48,486 nucleotides of DNA, taken from NCBI GenBank assembly GCA_027483795.1, contig JAIXTT010000030.1, forward strand, positions 1 through 48,486, given 5' to 3'. The notes under the pieces are model-generated. The model saw only the letters and a list, made by a program, of their open reading frames with translations, searched no databases and was not told the origin of the DNA. Shown piece after piece: positions 1-9,935 of this stretch (positions are counted from its first letter, which is position 1; each line of letters opens with the position of its first letter). The stretch is from Hyphomicrobiales bacterium (GTDB lineage Bacteria; Pseudomonadota; Alphaproteobacteria; Rhizobiales; Beijerinckiaceae). Position numbers and translations under genes: made by a program.

Positions 1-129
1 CTCGTGGTCGGCGACGAATGGTCCGACTATCTCGAAGGCTCGAAGGACCTGATCTCCGATTGGCGCGCTCCGCTCTCCTGCGGCAACTTCAACGTGAAGA
101 CCGGCAAGTGCGGCGGCGCGGGCAAGTAA
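1..129 (+). CDS. urtA: Urea ABC transporter substrate-binding protein UrtA, C-terminal end (partial)
   Basis: Only the last 42 codons are present; the gene enters from the left edge and stops at TAA 127-129. The visible tail contains DWRAPLSCGNFNVKTGKCGG, with two Cys and a Trp-rich stretch, which resembles the conserved C-terminus of UrtA proteins. UrtA is the periplasmic urea receptor that delivers urea to the UrtBCDE membrane complex. The assignment rests on this tail and on urtBCDE directly downstream. A stem-loop separates it from urtB, a usual arrangement when the binding protein is made in excess of the permease. Confidence 0.85.
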   Translation, partial: LVVGDEWSDYLEGSKDLISDWRAPLSCGNFNVKTGKCGGAGK

Positions 130-144
130 GCCCGGCCTGAAACG

Positions 145-172
145 GCGACGCCCCGCTTCGGCGGGGCGTCGC
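145..172 (+). terminator. Stem-loop between urtA and urtB
   Basis: A perfect 12-bp inverted repeat (145-156 with 161-172) closes a TTCG tetraloop, 16 bases after the urtA stop. It is not followed by a T-run, so it is more likely a partial terminator or an mRNA-stabilising 3' structure than a full stop. It could lower urtBCDE expression relative to urtA. Confidence 0.6.
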
Positions 173-261
173 ATCTCCACGACGACGGAGGCCGCCCCTC
201 TTCCCCTCCGGGAGAAGGAAAGGGCCGCACACGCGGCTTCGGCCCGAAACACGGATAGTCC

Positions 262-1878
262 ATGCCGACCGCGAGCCCGATGCGCCGCATCATCCCCTTC
301 GTCTTCGCGCTGTTCTGCGCCCTGATCGCCCCCGCTTCCGCGGTGCGGGCGCAGGACGCGGGCCCCGCCTTCGCCGAAATGGCGAGCGACAATTTCAACC
401 GGATCGAAGCGGGCATCGCCGCCCTCGCCGCGAGCGGCGCGCCGACCGCGGCCCCGGTGATCGAGGCGCTGGCCGAGGGCCGGCTGTTCTTCTCCCCCGC
501 CCGCGACCTCTTCTTCCGCGACAAGGCGGGCGCGACCTTCGACGCGAAGACCGGCGCCGCCGTGACCGACGCGCCCGGCGGGCTGAGGCCCGTGCGCGTC
601 AACAACCGCATCCGCCGCGCGATCGACGCCGCCCTCGGCACGCTGACCCTGATGTCGCCCGATCCGGCCAAGCGCCGCGCGGCCGCCGAAGCCGTCTTCA
701 AGTCCCGCGACGCCGCGGCCCTGCCCGCCCTCGAAGCGGCGCTGGCCAAGGAGCAGGACGCGAAGATCAAGTCGCTGTTCCTGCAGGCCCGCGCCGCCGC
801 CGTCCTCGCGAACAAGGAGGCCCCGGAGGCCGACCGCATCGCTGCGGTCGACGTGCTCGCCGACCGCGGCGATCAGGACGCCTTGGCCCTCTTCAACACC
901 GTCCTGCCCGACGCGCCCGCCTCGCTCAAGACCAAGGTCGAAACGGCGGCGGCCGTCATCGAGCGGCGCATGAAGCTGCTCGAAGGCGTGCAGAACGCCT
1001 GGTACGGGCTCTCTCTCGGCTCGGTGCTGCTGCTCGCCGCCATCGGCCTTGCGATCACCTTCGGCGTGATGGGCATCATCAACATGGCCCATGGCGAGAT
1101 GGTGATGATCGGCGCCTACACCACCTTCGTGGTGCAGGAGGTGATCCGCACGAGCTTCCCCGGCCTGTTCGACTGGTCGCTCGCCATCGCCCTGCCGCTC
1201 GCCTTCCTCACGGCCGGCACCGTGGGGCTGATCCTCGAGCGCACGGTGATCCGTCATCTCTACGGCCGGCCGCTGGAGACGCTGCTCGCGACCTGGGGCG
1301 TGAGCCTCATCCTGCAGCAGGCCGTCCGCTCGATCTTCGGCGCCAACAACCGCGAGGTGGGCGCGCCCTCCTTCATGAGCGGCTCCACCGAAGTGCTCGG
1401 CATCACCGTCACCTACGGCCGGATGTGGATCATCGTCTTCTCCCTCGCCGTCTTCGCCGCGCTCTTCGTGGTGCTGCGGGCGACGTCCTTCGGGCTGAAG
1501 ATGCGGGCGGTGACGCAGAACCGCGCCATGGCCGCGTCCATGGGCATCCGCACGCCGTGGGTCGACGCGCTGACCTTCGCGCTCGGCTCCGGCATCGCGG
1601 GCATCGCGGGCGTGGCGCTGTCGCAGATCGACAACGTCTCCCCGAACCTCGGACAGAGCTACATCATCGACAGCTTCATGATCGTGGTCTTCGGCGGGGT
1701 GGGCAATCTCTGGGGCACCCTCTTCGCCGCCCTCACGCTCGGGGTCGCGAACAAGTTCCTCGAGCCCTTCGCGGGCGCGGTGCTGGCCAAGATCCTGGTG
1801 CTCGTCTTCATCATCCTCTTCATCCAGAAGCGTCCGCGGGGCCTCTTCGCCCTCAAGGGCCGGGCGGTGGAAGCATGA
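262..1878 (+). CDS. urtB: Urea ABC transporter permease UrtB
   Basis: This is one of the two membrane subunits of the high-affinity urea importer. The 538-residue protein begins with a Sec signal peptide (residues 1-30, ending SAVRA before QD). A periplasmic Ala-rich helical region of about 210 residues follows. A LivH-like permease domain starts near residue 247, where the run AITFGVMGIINMAHGEMVMI is characteristic of branched-chain-amino-acid/urea permeases. The long N-terminal extension distinguishes UrtB from LivH. The ATG at 262 is chosen because it gives the signal peptide directly; no strong ribosome site precedes it. The stop overlaps the urtC start by four bases (ATGA), implying translational coupling. 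Confidence 0.95.
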   Translation: MPTASPMRRIIPFVFALFCALIAPASAVRAQDAGPAFAEMASDNFNRIEAGIAALAASGAPTAAPVIEALAEGRLFFSPARDLFFRDKAGATFDAKTGAAVTDAPGGLRPVRVNNRIRRAIDAALGTLTLMSPDPAKRRAAAEAVFKSRDAAALPALEAALAKEQDAKIKSLFLQARAAAVLANKEAPEADRIAAVDVLADRGDQDALALFNTVLPDAPASLKTKVETAAAVIERRMKLLEGVQNAWYGLSLGSVLLLAAIGLAITFGVMGIINMAHGEMVMIGAYTTFVVQEVIRTSFPGLFDWSLAIALPLAFLTAGTVGLILERTVIRHLYGRPLETLLATWGVSLILQQAVRSIFGANNREVGAPSFMSGSTEVLGITVTYGRMWIIVFSLAVFAALFVVLRATSFGLKMRAVTQNRAMAASMGIRTPWVDALTFALGSGIAGIAGVALSQIDNVSPNLGQSYIIDSFMIVVFGGVGNLWGTLFAALTLGVANKFLEPFAGAVLAKILVLVFIILFIQKRPRGLFALKGRAVEA

Positions 1879-3011
1879 TCACGATGCGCCTCCTCTCGAA
1901 GCTCGACGCTTCGGGAAAGATCTTCCTTCTCGTCCTCGCCGCGATCGCGGTCATGGTGCCGGTGCTGAATCTGGCCCTGCCGCCGGACTCGCCCTTCCAC
2001 GTGCCGAATTACGCCGTGTCGCTCCTCGGCAAATATCTCTGCTACGCGCTGCTCGCGATCTCGCTCGACCTCGTCTGGGGCTATTGCGGGATCCTGTCGC
2101 TCGGCCACGGCGCCTTCTTCGCGCTCGGCGGCTATGCGATGGGCATGTATCTGATGCGGCAGATCGGCCCGCGCGGCGTCTACGCCCATCCGATCCTCCC
2201 CGACTTCATGGTCTTCCTGAACTGGAAGGAACTGCCGATCACCTGGTGGGGGTTCGACCATTTCTCCTACGCGATGCTGATGGTGCTTCTGGTGCCCGGC
2301 CTTCTCGCCTTCGTCTTCGGCTGGTTCGCCTTCCGCTCGCGGGTGACGGGCGTCTATCTCTCGATCATCACGCAGGCGATGACCTATGCCCTGCTGCTCG
2401 CCTTCTTCCGGAACGACATGGGCTTCGGCGGCAACAACGGGCTCACCGACTTCAAGGACATTCTCGGCTTCAGCGTGCAGGCGCAGGAGACGCGTGCCGC
2501 CTTGTTCTCCCTCTCCGCCGTCGCGCTGGCGGGCGGCTATCTCGTCGCCCGCGCCATGGTGAACTCGGCCTACGGCAAGGTGCTGATCGCGATCCGCGAC
2601 GCCGAGAGCCGGACGCGCTTCCTCGGCTACCGGGTGGAGCGCTTCAAGCTTCTCGCCTTCACCGTGTCCGCCTGCATGGCGGGCGTGGCGGGCGCGCTCT
2701 ACGTGCCGCAGGTGGGCATCATCAACCCGTCCGAATTCGCCCCCGCCAATTCCATCGAAGCGGTCATCTGGGTCGCCGTCGGCGGCCGCGGCACGCTGGT
2801 CGGCGCGGCGCTCGGCGCGGTGCTGGTCAATTTCGGCAAGACCTGGCTCACGGGCGCTCTGCCGGAAATCTGGCTCTTCGCGCTCGGCGCGCTGTTCGTC
2901 GTGGTGACGCTGTTCCTGCCCAAGGGCATCGTCGGGACCCTTCAGGCGCGGATGCGCCGGCCGGAACCCGCGCCCCTGCCCGAAGCTCCCGCCCCGGAGG
3001 CCGCACGATGA
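1875..3011 (+). CDS. urtC: Urea ABC transporter permease UrtC
   Basis: This is the second membrane subunit of the urea importer, 378 residues, LivM-like. It has about nine or ten predicted membrane helices. The segment LDLVWGYCGILSLGHGAFFA and the later IRDAESRTRFLGY loop are typical of the LivM/UrtC family and contact the ATPase subunits. The start at 1875 overlaps the urtB stop (ATGA), which favours it over much longer upstream readings in the same frame that would run inside urtB. The C-terminal tail is Pro/Glu-rich. Its stop overlaps the urtD start in the same way. Confidence 0.95.
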   Translation: MITMRLLSKLDASGKIFLLVLAAIAVMVPVLNLALPPDSPFHVPNYAVSLLGKYLCYALLAISLDLVWGYCGILSLGHGAFFALGGYAMGMYLMRQIGPRGVYAHPILPDFMVFLNWKELPITWWGFDHFSYAMLMVLLVPGLLAFVFGWFAFRSRVTGVYLSIITQAMTYALLLAFFRNDMGFGGNNGLTDFKDILGFSVQAQETRAALFSLSAVALAGGYLVARAMVNSAYGKVLIAIRDAESRTRFLGYRVERFKLLAFTVSACMAGVAGALYVPQVGIINPSEFAPANSIEAVIWVAVGGRGTLVGAALGAVLVNFGKTWLTGALPEIWLFALGALFVVVTLFLPKGIVGTLQARMRRPEPAPLPEAPAPEAAR

Positions 3012-3778
3012 GCGCCGTCGCAGCCCTGAAGCCGGATCTGACGGATTCGATCCTCTATCTCGACGCGGTGTCGGTCTCCTTCGACGGCTTCCGCGCGATC
3101 AACGGGCTCTCGCTCGTGATCGGCCGCGGCGAGATGCGCGCCGTCATCGGCCCCAACGGGGCCGGCAAGACCACGATGATGGACATCATCACCGGAAAGA
3201 CGCGCCCCGACGCGGGCGACGTGCTCTTCGACGGCCGCGTGGACCTGACCAAGCTCGACGAGGCGTCGATCGCGGAACTCGGCATCGGCCGCAAATTCCA
3301 GAAGCCGACGGTGTTCGAAAGCCAGACGGTGGCGGACAACGTCCTGCTCGCGCTGAAGGGCCCGCGCACCGCCTTCGGCAGCCTCTTCGGTTGGCGCAAC
3401 AAGGTGCCCGGCGAGCGGATCGCCGAAATCCTCGAAACCGTCGGCCTCGCGGACCATGCCGCGCGCATGGCGGGCGATCTCTCGCACGGCCAGAAGCAAT
3501 GGCTCGAGATCGGCATGCTGCTCGCGCAGGATCCGAAGGTGCTGCTCGTCGACGAACCCGTCGCCGGCATGACGGATGCCGAGACCGAGGAGACGGCGCG
3601 CCTGCTGCGCACCATCGCCGAGGATCACGCGGTCATCGTCGTCGAGCATGACATGACCTTCGTCCGCGCGCTCGGTTGCAAGGTCACCTGCCTGCATGAA
3701 GGCGGCGTGCTCGCCGAGGGCACCATCGACGCCGTGTCGGCCGACCCGCGCGTCATCGAAGTCTATCTGGGGCGCTGA
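3008..3778 (+). CDS. urtD: Urea ABC transporter ATP-binding protein UrtD
   Basis: This is a cytoplasmic ATPase subunit of the urea importer, 256 residues, related to LivG. The Walker A motif GPNGAGKTT lies at residues 48-56, the ABC signature LSHGQ at 158-162 and the Walker B end VDEP at 181-184. The HGQ variant of the signature is common in UrtD/LivG proteins. The start overlaps the urtC stop by ATGA. UrtD pairs with UrtE to energise the UrtBC pore. Confidence 0.95.
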   Translation: MSAVAALKPDLTDSILYLDAVSVSFDGFRAINGLSLVIGRGEMRAVIGPNGAGKTTMMDIITGKTRPDAGDVLFDGRVDLTKLDEASIAELGIGRKFQKPTVFESQTVADNVLLALKGPRTAFGSLFGWRNKVPGERIAEILETVGLADHAARMAGDLSHGQKQWLEIGMLLAQDPKVLLVDEPVAGMTDAETEETARLLRTIAEDHAVIVVEHDMTFVRALGCKVTCLHEGGVLAEGTIDAVSADPRVIEVYLGR

Positions 3779-3779
3779 G

Positions 3780-4481
3780 ATGAGCACGCTCGTCGTCGAC
3801 GGCATCGACCTTCACTACGGCGCGGCGCAGGCGCTCCGCTCCGTCTCCCTCACCGCCGAGCCCGGCAAGGTGACCTGCGTGCTGGGCCGCAACGGGGTCG
3901 GCAAGACCTCGCTGATGCGCGCGGTCGTCGGGCGAACGCCGATCTCCGCGGGCGCGATCTCGCTGGGCGGCGAGCGCATCGACGGCCTTCCCTCCCATGA
4001 CCGTGCGCTCAAGGGCGTCGCCTTCGTGCCGCAGGGCCGCGAGATCTTCCCGCTGCTGACGGTGAAGGAGAATCTCGAAACGGGCTTCTCCCCGCTCGCC
4101 CGCAAGGACCGCTTCATTCAGGACGAGATCTTCGATCTGTTCCCGGTGCTGAAGTCCATGCTCCATCGCCGCGGCGGCGACCTTTCGGGCGGCCAGCAGC
4201 AGCAGCTCGCCATCGGCCGGGCGCTGGTGATGCGGCCGTCGGTCTTGGTGCTCGACGAGCCGACCGAGGGCATTCAGCCCTCGATCATCAAGGATATCGG
4301 CCGGGCGATCGATTACCTCCGGGGCAAGGGCACGATGGCGATCGTCCTCGTGGAGCAGTATTTCGAATTCGCGCGCGATCTCTGCGACGTCTATGCGGTC
4401 ATGGATCGCGGGCAGGTCGTGCTCGCCGGCGACAAGGCCGGAATGGTCGAGAGCGATGTCCGGCGTCGCCTGTCGGTCTGA
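3780..4481 (+). CDS. urtE: Urea ABC transporter ATP-binding protein UrtE
   Basis: This is the second ATPase of the urea importer, 233 residues, LivF-like. Walker A GRNGVGKTS begins at residue 36, the signature LSGGQ is at 135-139 and LDEP is at 158-161. The ATG at 3780 lies one base after the urtD stop. This is the last urt gene; 110 bases separate it from ureD, so urea uptake and urease may share a transcript or have a second promoter in this gap. Confidence 0.95.
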   Translation: MSTLVVDGIDLHYGAAQALRSVSLTAEPGKVTCVLGRNGVGKTSLMRAVVGRTPISAGAISLGGERIDGLPSHDRALKGVAFVPQGREIFPLLTVKENLETGFSPLARKDRFIQDEIFDLFPVLKSMLHRRGGDLSGGQQQQLAIGRALVMRPSVLVLDEPTEGIQPSIIKDIGRAIDYLRGKGTMAIVLVEQYFEFARDLCDVYAVMDRGQVVLAGDKAGMVESDVRRRLSV

Positions 4482-4506
4482 GGGCGCGGCGGCCCGCGAA
4501 ACCCGA

Positions 4507-4534
4507 TTGCGTCGGTCGTTCCGCGACTTATGCT
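4507..4534 (+). promoter_or_regulatory. Possible promoter upstream of ureD
   Basis: TTGCGT (4507-4512) and TATGCT (4529-4534) are separated by 16 bases in the 110-base gap between urtE and ureD. This is a moderate match to a housekeeping promoter and could let the urease genes be read independently of urt. Support is only the two hexamers. Confidence 0.3.
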
Positions 4535-4591
4535 GCGAAGGCGTCCGAGCGTGAACGGGGCCGTTTCCCGAAGCCGAGGTTCGAACCGTCG

Positions 4592-5437
<846 letters not shown>

Positions 5438-5447
5438 GGAGAGAGCG

Positions 5448-5771
5448 ATGAGGACCATCCGCAGCTTCAAATGCGTCTATGCGATCGGCCGGCAGGCCTG
5501 GGCGATCGTGCTCGAACTCGACGAGGGCGAGGAAAAACGGCTCGACATGGAGGCCGCGAAGGTCCCGATCTTTCTGCAGGCCTTCGACGACGCCACCGAA
5601 GCCTTTTACGACGAGGCCGCCGACGAAGTGGTGTTGACCTTCGAATATGCCGACCTCGACCATGACGAGGACGACTTCGACGACGAGGACGACGACCTCG
5701 ACGACGACGAGGATGAAGACGACGAGGACGCGGGCTCACCCGCCTCGATGGAACGGAAGAAGACCTCATGA
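5448..5771 (+). CDS. Small protein with a hyperacidic tail, between ureD and ureAB
   Basis: A 107-residue protein that I do not recognise. Residues 1-70 look like a small mixed alpha/beta domain. Residues 71-94 are almost entirely Asp/Glu (21 of 24), followed by a short basic end (MERKKTS). A good ribosome site (GAGGAGAGAG) lies just before the ATG at 5448, ten bases after ureD. The stop overlaps the ureAB start (ATGA), so it is translated together with urease. No signal peptide or membrane segment is seen, so it is probably cytoplasmic. The tail could bind metal ions or mimic nucleic acid; that is inference. Conserved position inside the operon argues for a role in urease assembly or control. 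Confidence 0.8.
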   Translation: MRTIRSFKCVYAIGRQAWAIVLELDEGEEKRLDMEAAKVPIFLQAFDDATEAFYDEAADEVVLTFEYADLDHDEDDFDDEDDDLDDDEDEDDEDAGSPASMERKKTS

Positions 5772-6388
5772 ACCTGACGCCGCGCGAAAAGGACAAGCTG
5801 CTGATCGCCATGGCCGCCATGGTGGCGCGACGACGCCTCGAGCGCGGCGTCAAGCTCAACCACCCGGAGGCGATCGCGCTGATCAGCGACTTCGTGGTGG
5901 AGGGCGCGCGCGACGGCCGCTCCGTCGCCGATCTCATGGAGGCGGGCGCGCATGTGCTGACCGTCGATCAGGTGATGGACGGCGTCGCGGAGATGATCCA
6001 CGACGTGCAGGTGGAGGCGACCTTCCCGGACGGGACGAAGCTCGTGACCGTGCACGAGCCGATCCGCGGCGCTTCGGGCCGGGTCGTGCCCGGCGAGGTC
6101 ATGACCGCCGAAGGCGACATCGTGATGAACGAGGGCCGCGAGACGGTGACGCTGACGGTGTCGAACACCCGCGACCGGCCGATTCAGGTGGGCAGCCACT
6201 ATCATTTCGCCGAAGCCAATCCGGGTCTCGACTTCGACCGCGCCAAGGCGCGCGGCATGCGCCTCGACATACCGGCCGGCACCGCGGTGCGCTTCGAACC
6301 CGGCCAGACCCGCGAGGTGCGGCTGGTGGCGCTGGGCGGCGACCGGATCGTCTACGGGTTCCGACAGGACGTGATGGGGAAGTTGTGA
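5768..6388 (+). CDS. ureAB: Fused urease gamma-beta subunit (UreA-UreB)
   Basis: One 206-residue protein carries both small urease subunits. Residues 1 to about 98 match the gamma subunit (start [12 protein letters not shown], then [20 protein letters not shown] and VTVHEPI). From about residue 105 it matches the beta subunit (VPGEV, then [13 protein letters not shown] and [14 protein letters not shown]). In most bacteria these are two genes; fusion is known in Helicobacter UreA and in some alphaproteobacteria. There is no intervening stop and the linker is very short. Together with UreC it forms the urease enzyme that hydrolyses urea to ammonia and carbamate. Confidence 0.95.
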   Translation: MNLTPREKDKLLIAMAAMVARRRLERGVKLNHPEAIALISDFVVEGARDGRSVADLMEAGAHVLTVDQVMDGVAEMIHDVQVEATFPDGTKLVTVHEPIRGASGRVVPGEVMTAEGDIVMNEGRETVTLTVSNTRDRPIQVGSHYHFAEANPGLDFDRAKARGMRLDIPAGTAVRFEPGQTREVRLVALGGDRIVYGFRQDVMGKL

Positions 6389-6912
6389 GGAGGGCTCTTC
6401 TGATCGCATCGGCTTTTCTCTGCATGGGGGCGACCGGCCTGCATGCGGAAGAGGACGGCGTGGTCTCGTGGTCCGTTCAGGATCGCTCGGACGATCGTTC
6501 CGACTTCATTTCGGGCATACCGAACACGGACATCACCGAGAAGACGATCTTCGTTTGTCGAAAGAAGTTCGCGCAAATCGACATCGAGGTTCGCGCGGAG
6601 GGCGGGCTGTTTCAGGCCGTGAGAGGCGCATTCACGGAGAAGCCCGGGATCTTCATTCAGCTGATCGCGGGCCGTTCCAAGATTGACGGTATCGTCGAAG
6701 GCCTGACGGCGAGCTTCCTCGACGACGCTTGGTACTTGACGATTCCGCTCGGCAATTCGGATCCTGAGTTTTGGCATGAGATCGCGCGGACGAACTCGCT
6801 CGAACTCGTTCTCGGGGAGCATCGCGAGCGTTTGGTCGAGCCGAGGGAGGGGCTCGAAGGGATCGTGGCCTTTGCGGAAGGATGCATCGCGAGGCAAGTG
6901 CCGCAGCCATGA
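6385..6912 (+). CDS. Secreted protein of unknown function inside the urease operon
   Basis: A 175-residue protein starting with GTG at 6385, overlapping the ureAB stop by four bases (GTGA). Read as Met, the N-terminus [21 protein letters not shown] is a signal peptide with a likely cut before EED, which supports this start. The mature part has two Cys (in VCRKK and EGCIA) and alternating hydrophobic strands, suggesting a small beta-rich periplasmic protein. I recognise no family. Codon choice appears more relaxed than in ureAB or ureC, with more A/T at third positions by eye, which would fit later acquisition. A periplasmic protein is unexpected between the cytoplasmic urease subunits. Confidence 0.75.
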   Translation: MRRALLIASAFLCMGATGLHAEEDGVVSWSVQDRSDDRSDFISGIPNTDITEKTIFVCRKKFAQIDIEVRAEGGLFQAVRGAFTEKPGIFIQLIAGRSKIDGIVEGLTASFLDDAWYLTIPLGNSDPEFWHEIARTNSLELVLGEHRERLVEPREGLEGIVAFAEGCIARQVPQP

Positions 6913-6941
6913 TCCATTCCACCAAACCTCCGGTCATGATA

Positions 6942-6967
6942 TCCTTACATTCAGGGAAAAGTAAGGA
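6942..6967 (+). promoter_or_regulatory. Inverted repeat covering the vapB ribosome site
   Basis: TCCTTAC (6942-6948) and GTAAGGA (6961-6967) are perfect 7-base arms around 12 bases. The right arm contains the AAGGAG ribosome site of vapB. It could be the operator bound by the VapB/VapC complex, since such pairs repress themselves through inverted repeats near the start. It could also be an RNA hairpin that hides the ribosome site. Confidence 0.45.
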
Positions 6968-6974
6968 GATCGCC

Positions 6975-7247
6975 ATGGCCGCCGCCACAGTGACAAGCAA
7001 GGGACAGATCACTCTTCCGGTGGAAATTCGCCAAGCTTGGGACATCAAGCAGGGGGACAAGGTCGAGTTCTACGCGGACCATCGCGGGACCCTCTGCGTC
7101 AGGCGCTTCAATGCGGGTCCGCTGGACTTCCTCGACGGCATCCCGGAGAGGCCTGCGCTGCCGGGCGTCGTATCCGACGAGGAAGCGGTCGCGAGGGCCG
7201 TCGCGGAACGGGACGCGCGCTCTCGGTCCGAGGCGGATGCGGCATGA
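6975..7247 (+). CDS. vapB: AbrB-family antitoxin (VapB-like)
   Basis: A 90-residue protein with an N-terminal swapped-hairpin AbrB/SpoVT DNA-binding domain (TVTSKGQITLPVEIR, residues 5-19). The C-terminal part is charged and flexible, as expected for wrapping a toxin. AAGGAG at 6963-6968 is well spaced from the ATG at 6975. Its stop overlaps the downstream PIN toxin start (ATGA), the standard layout of VapBC modules. It should neutralise the toxin and repress the pair's own transcription. Confidence 0.88.
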   Translation: MAAATVTSKGQITLPVEIRQAWDIKQGDKVEFYADHRGTLCVRRFNAGPLDFLDGIPERPALPGVVSDEEAVARAVAERDARSRSEADAA

Positions 7248-7639
7248 TCGGACTGGATACGAACGTGCTGTTGCGCGCGATCACGGCCGATGACCCGGCC
7301 GCGGCGAGACGCGCGCGCCAGATTCTCGGCCGTCTGAACGAAGGCGCGGCGGGCCGGGTCAACGGGGTCGTTCTGGCCGAACTCGCTTGGACGCTGAGGG
7401 CGCGCTACGGCTACGAGAGGTCCGAGATCGCCGACATCGTCGAAGGCCTGATGAGCAGTCCGGCGATCGAGGTGAGCGACCGGGACGCCGTGAGCGCGGC
7501 CATCACGCGCTCGCGCGACGACGCTCTCGACTTCGCCGACGCGCTGATCGGCGAACTCAATCGGGTCGCCGGCTGCGACACGACCCTCACCTTCGACCGG
7601 AAAGCGTCCCGCTCGTCCGCCTTCACGCTGATCGCCTGA
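7244..7639 (+). CDS. vapC: PIN-domain toxin (VapC-like ribonuclease)
   Basis: A 131-residue PIN domain. The acidic metal-binding residues are visible: Asp5 (GLDTNVLLR), Glu46 (LAELAWTL), Asp96 and Asp99 (LDFADALI), and Asp118 near the end (TFDRKA). VapC proteins are Mg2+-dependent RNases that cut tRNA or rRNA and arrest growth when free of antitoxin. All key residues are intact, so the toxin is probably active. It ends 17 bases before ureC, so it sits in the middle of the urease operon; its persistence there could make loss of the operon costly (inference). Confidence 0.88.
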   Translation: MIGLDTNVLLRAITADDPAAARRARQILGRLNEGAAGRVNGVVLAELAWTLRARYGYERSEIADIVEGLMSSPAIEVSDRDAVSAAITRSRDDALDFADALIGELNRVAGCDTTLTFDRKASRSSAFTLIA

Positions 7640-7656
7640 CCCAAGGAGCCCGCACC

Positions 7657-9369
<1,713 letters not shown>

Positions 9370-9395
9370 AATCGGATGTCCCGAGGAGGTTCGCG

Positions 9396-9866
9396 ATGGC
9401 CGACCCCGCCCTGAAGCGCCCGGACGAGCCGGGCCTGTACGAGCGTGATTTCTACGAGTGGTCGCAGGAGATGGCGCGCGCATTGCGCGAGGGCCGTTTC
9501 GGCGATCTGGACATCGAGAACGTCGCCGAGGAAATCGAGAGCTTGGGGCGCAGCGACAAGAGAGAGATCCGGAACCGGTTGGGCGTGTTGCTCGTCCACC
9601 TGCTCAAATGGCGCTTCCAGCCGGAGGCCCGATCCGGCGGTTGGCGGGGGACGATCGTCACCCAACGCCGGAAGATCCGGGAACTGATCGACGAAAGCCC
9701 GAGCCTCAGGCGGTTTCCCGCTTCGTTGCTTGCGGCAGAGCATGCCGACGCGCGCAGGCTCGCCGCCATCGAGACCGGCCTGCCGATCGGGTCCTTTCCC
9801 GAACTCTGCCCTTTTCGGATCGAGCAGGTGCTCGACGAGGACTTCCTGCCCGAAAGCGAGCGATAG
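9396..9866 (+). CDS. DUF29 family protein
   Basis: A 156-residue protein whose N-terminus (LYERDFYEWSQEMARALREG, then LDIENVAEEIESLGRSDKRE) matches the DUF29 family as I know it. The family is mainly helical and of unknown function, found widely in cyanobacteria and proteobacteria. A strong ribosome site (GAGGAGG, 9383-9389) precedes the ATG. It lies 26 bases after ureC and 69 before ureE, so it is probably co-transcribed with urease. I cannot say whether it has a role in urease maturation or is a passenger. Confidence 0.85.
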   Translation: MADPALKRPDEPGLYERDFYEWSQEMARALREGRFGDLDIENVAEEIESLGRSDKREIRNRLGVLLVHLLKWRFQPEARSGGWRGTIVTQRRKIRELIDESPSLRRFPASLLAAEHADARRLAAIETGLPIGSFPELCPFRIEQVLDEDFLPESER

Positions 9867-9935
9867 TCCGCGCACCGTTCCGAGAGCGCCGCTATGATCG
9901 CGACGATCAACATCAAGACACGAGAACAGACAGCC

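Noticed and set aside
6385-7639. A mobile element with defined ends carrying vapBC
   Set aside because: No transposase, integrase, terminal inverted repeats or target-site duplication was found around the genes. Only the insertion of genes, not a mobile element, can be supported.
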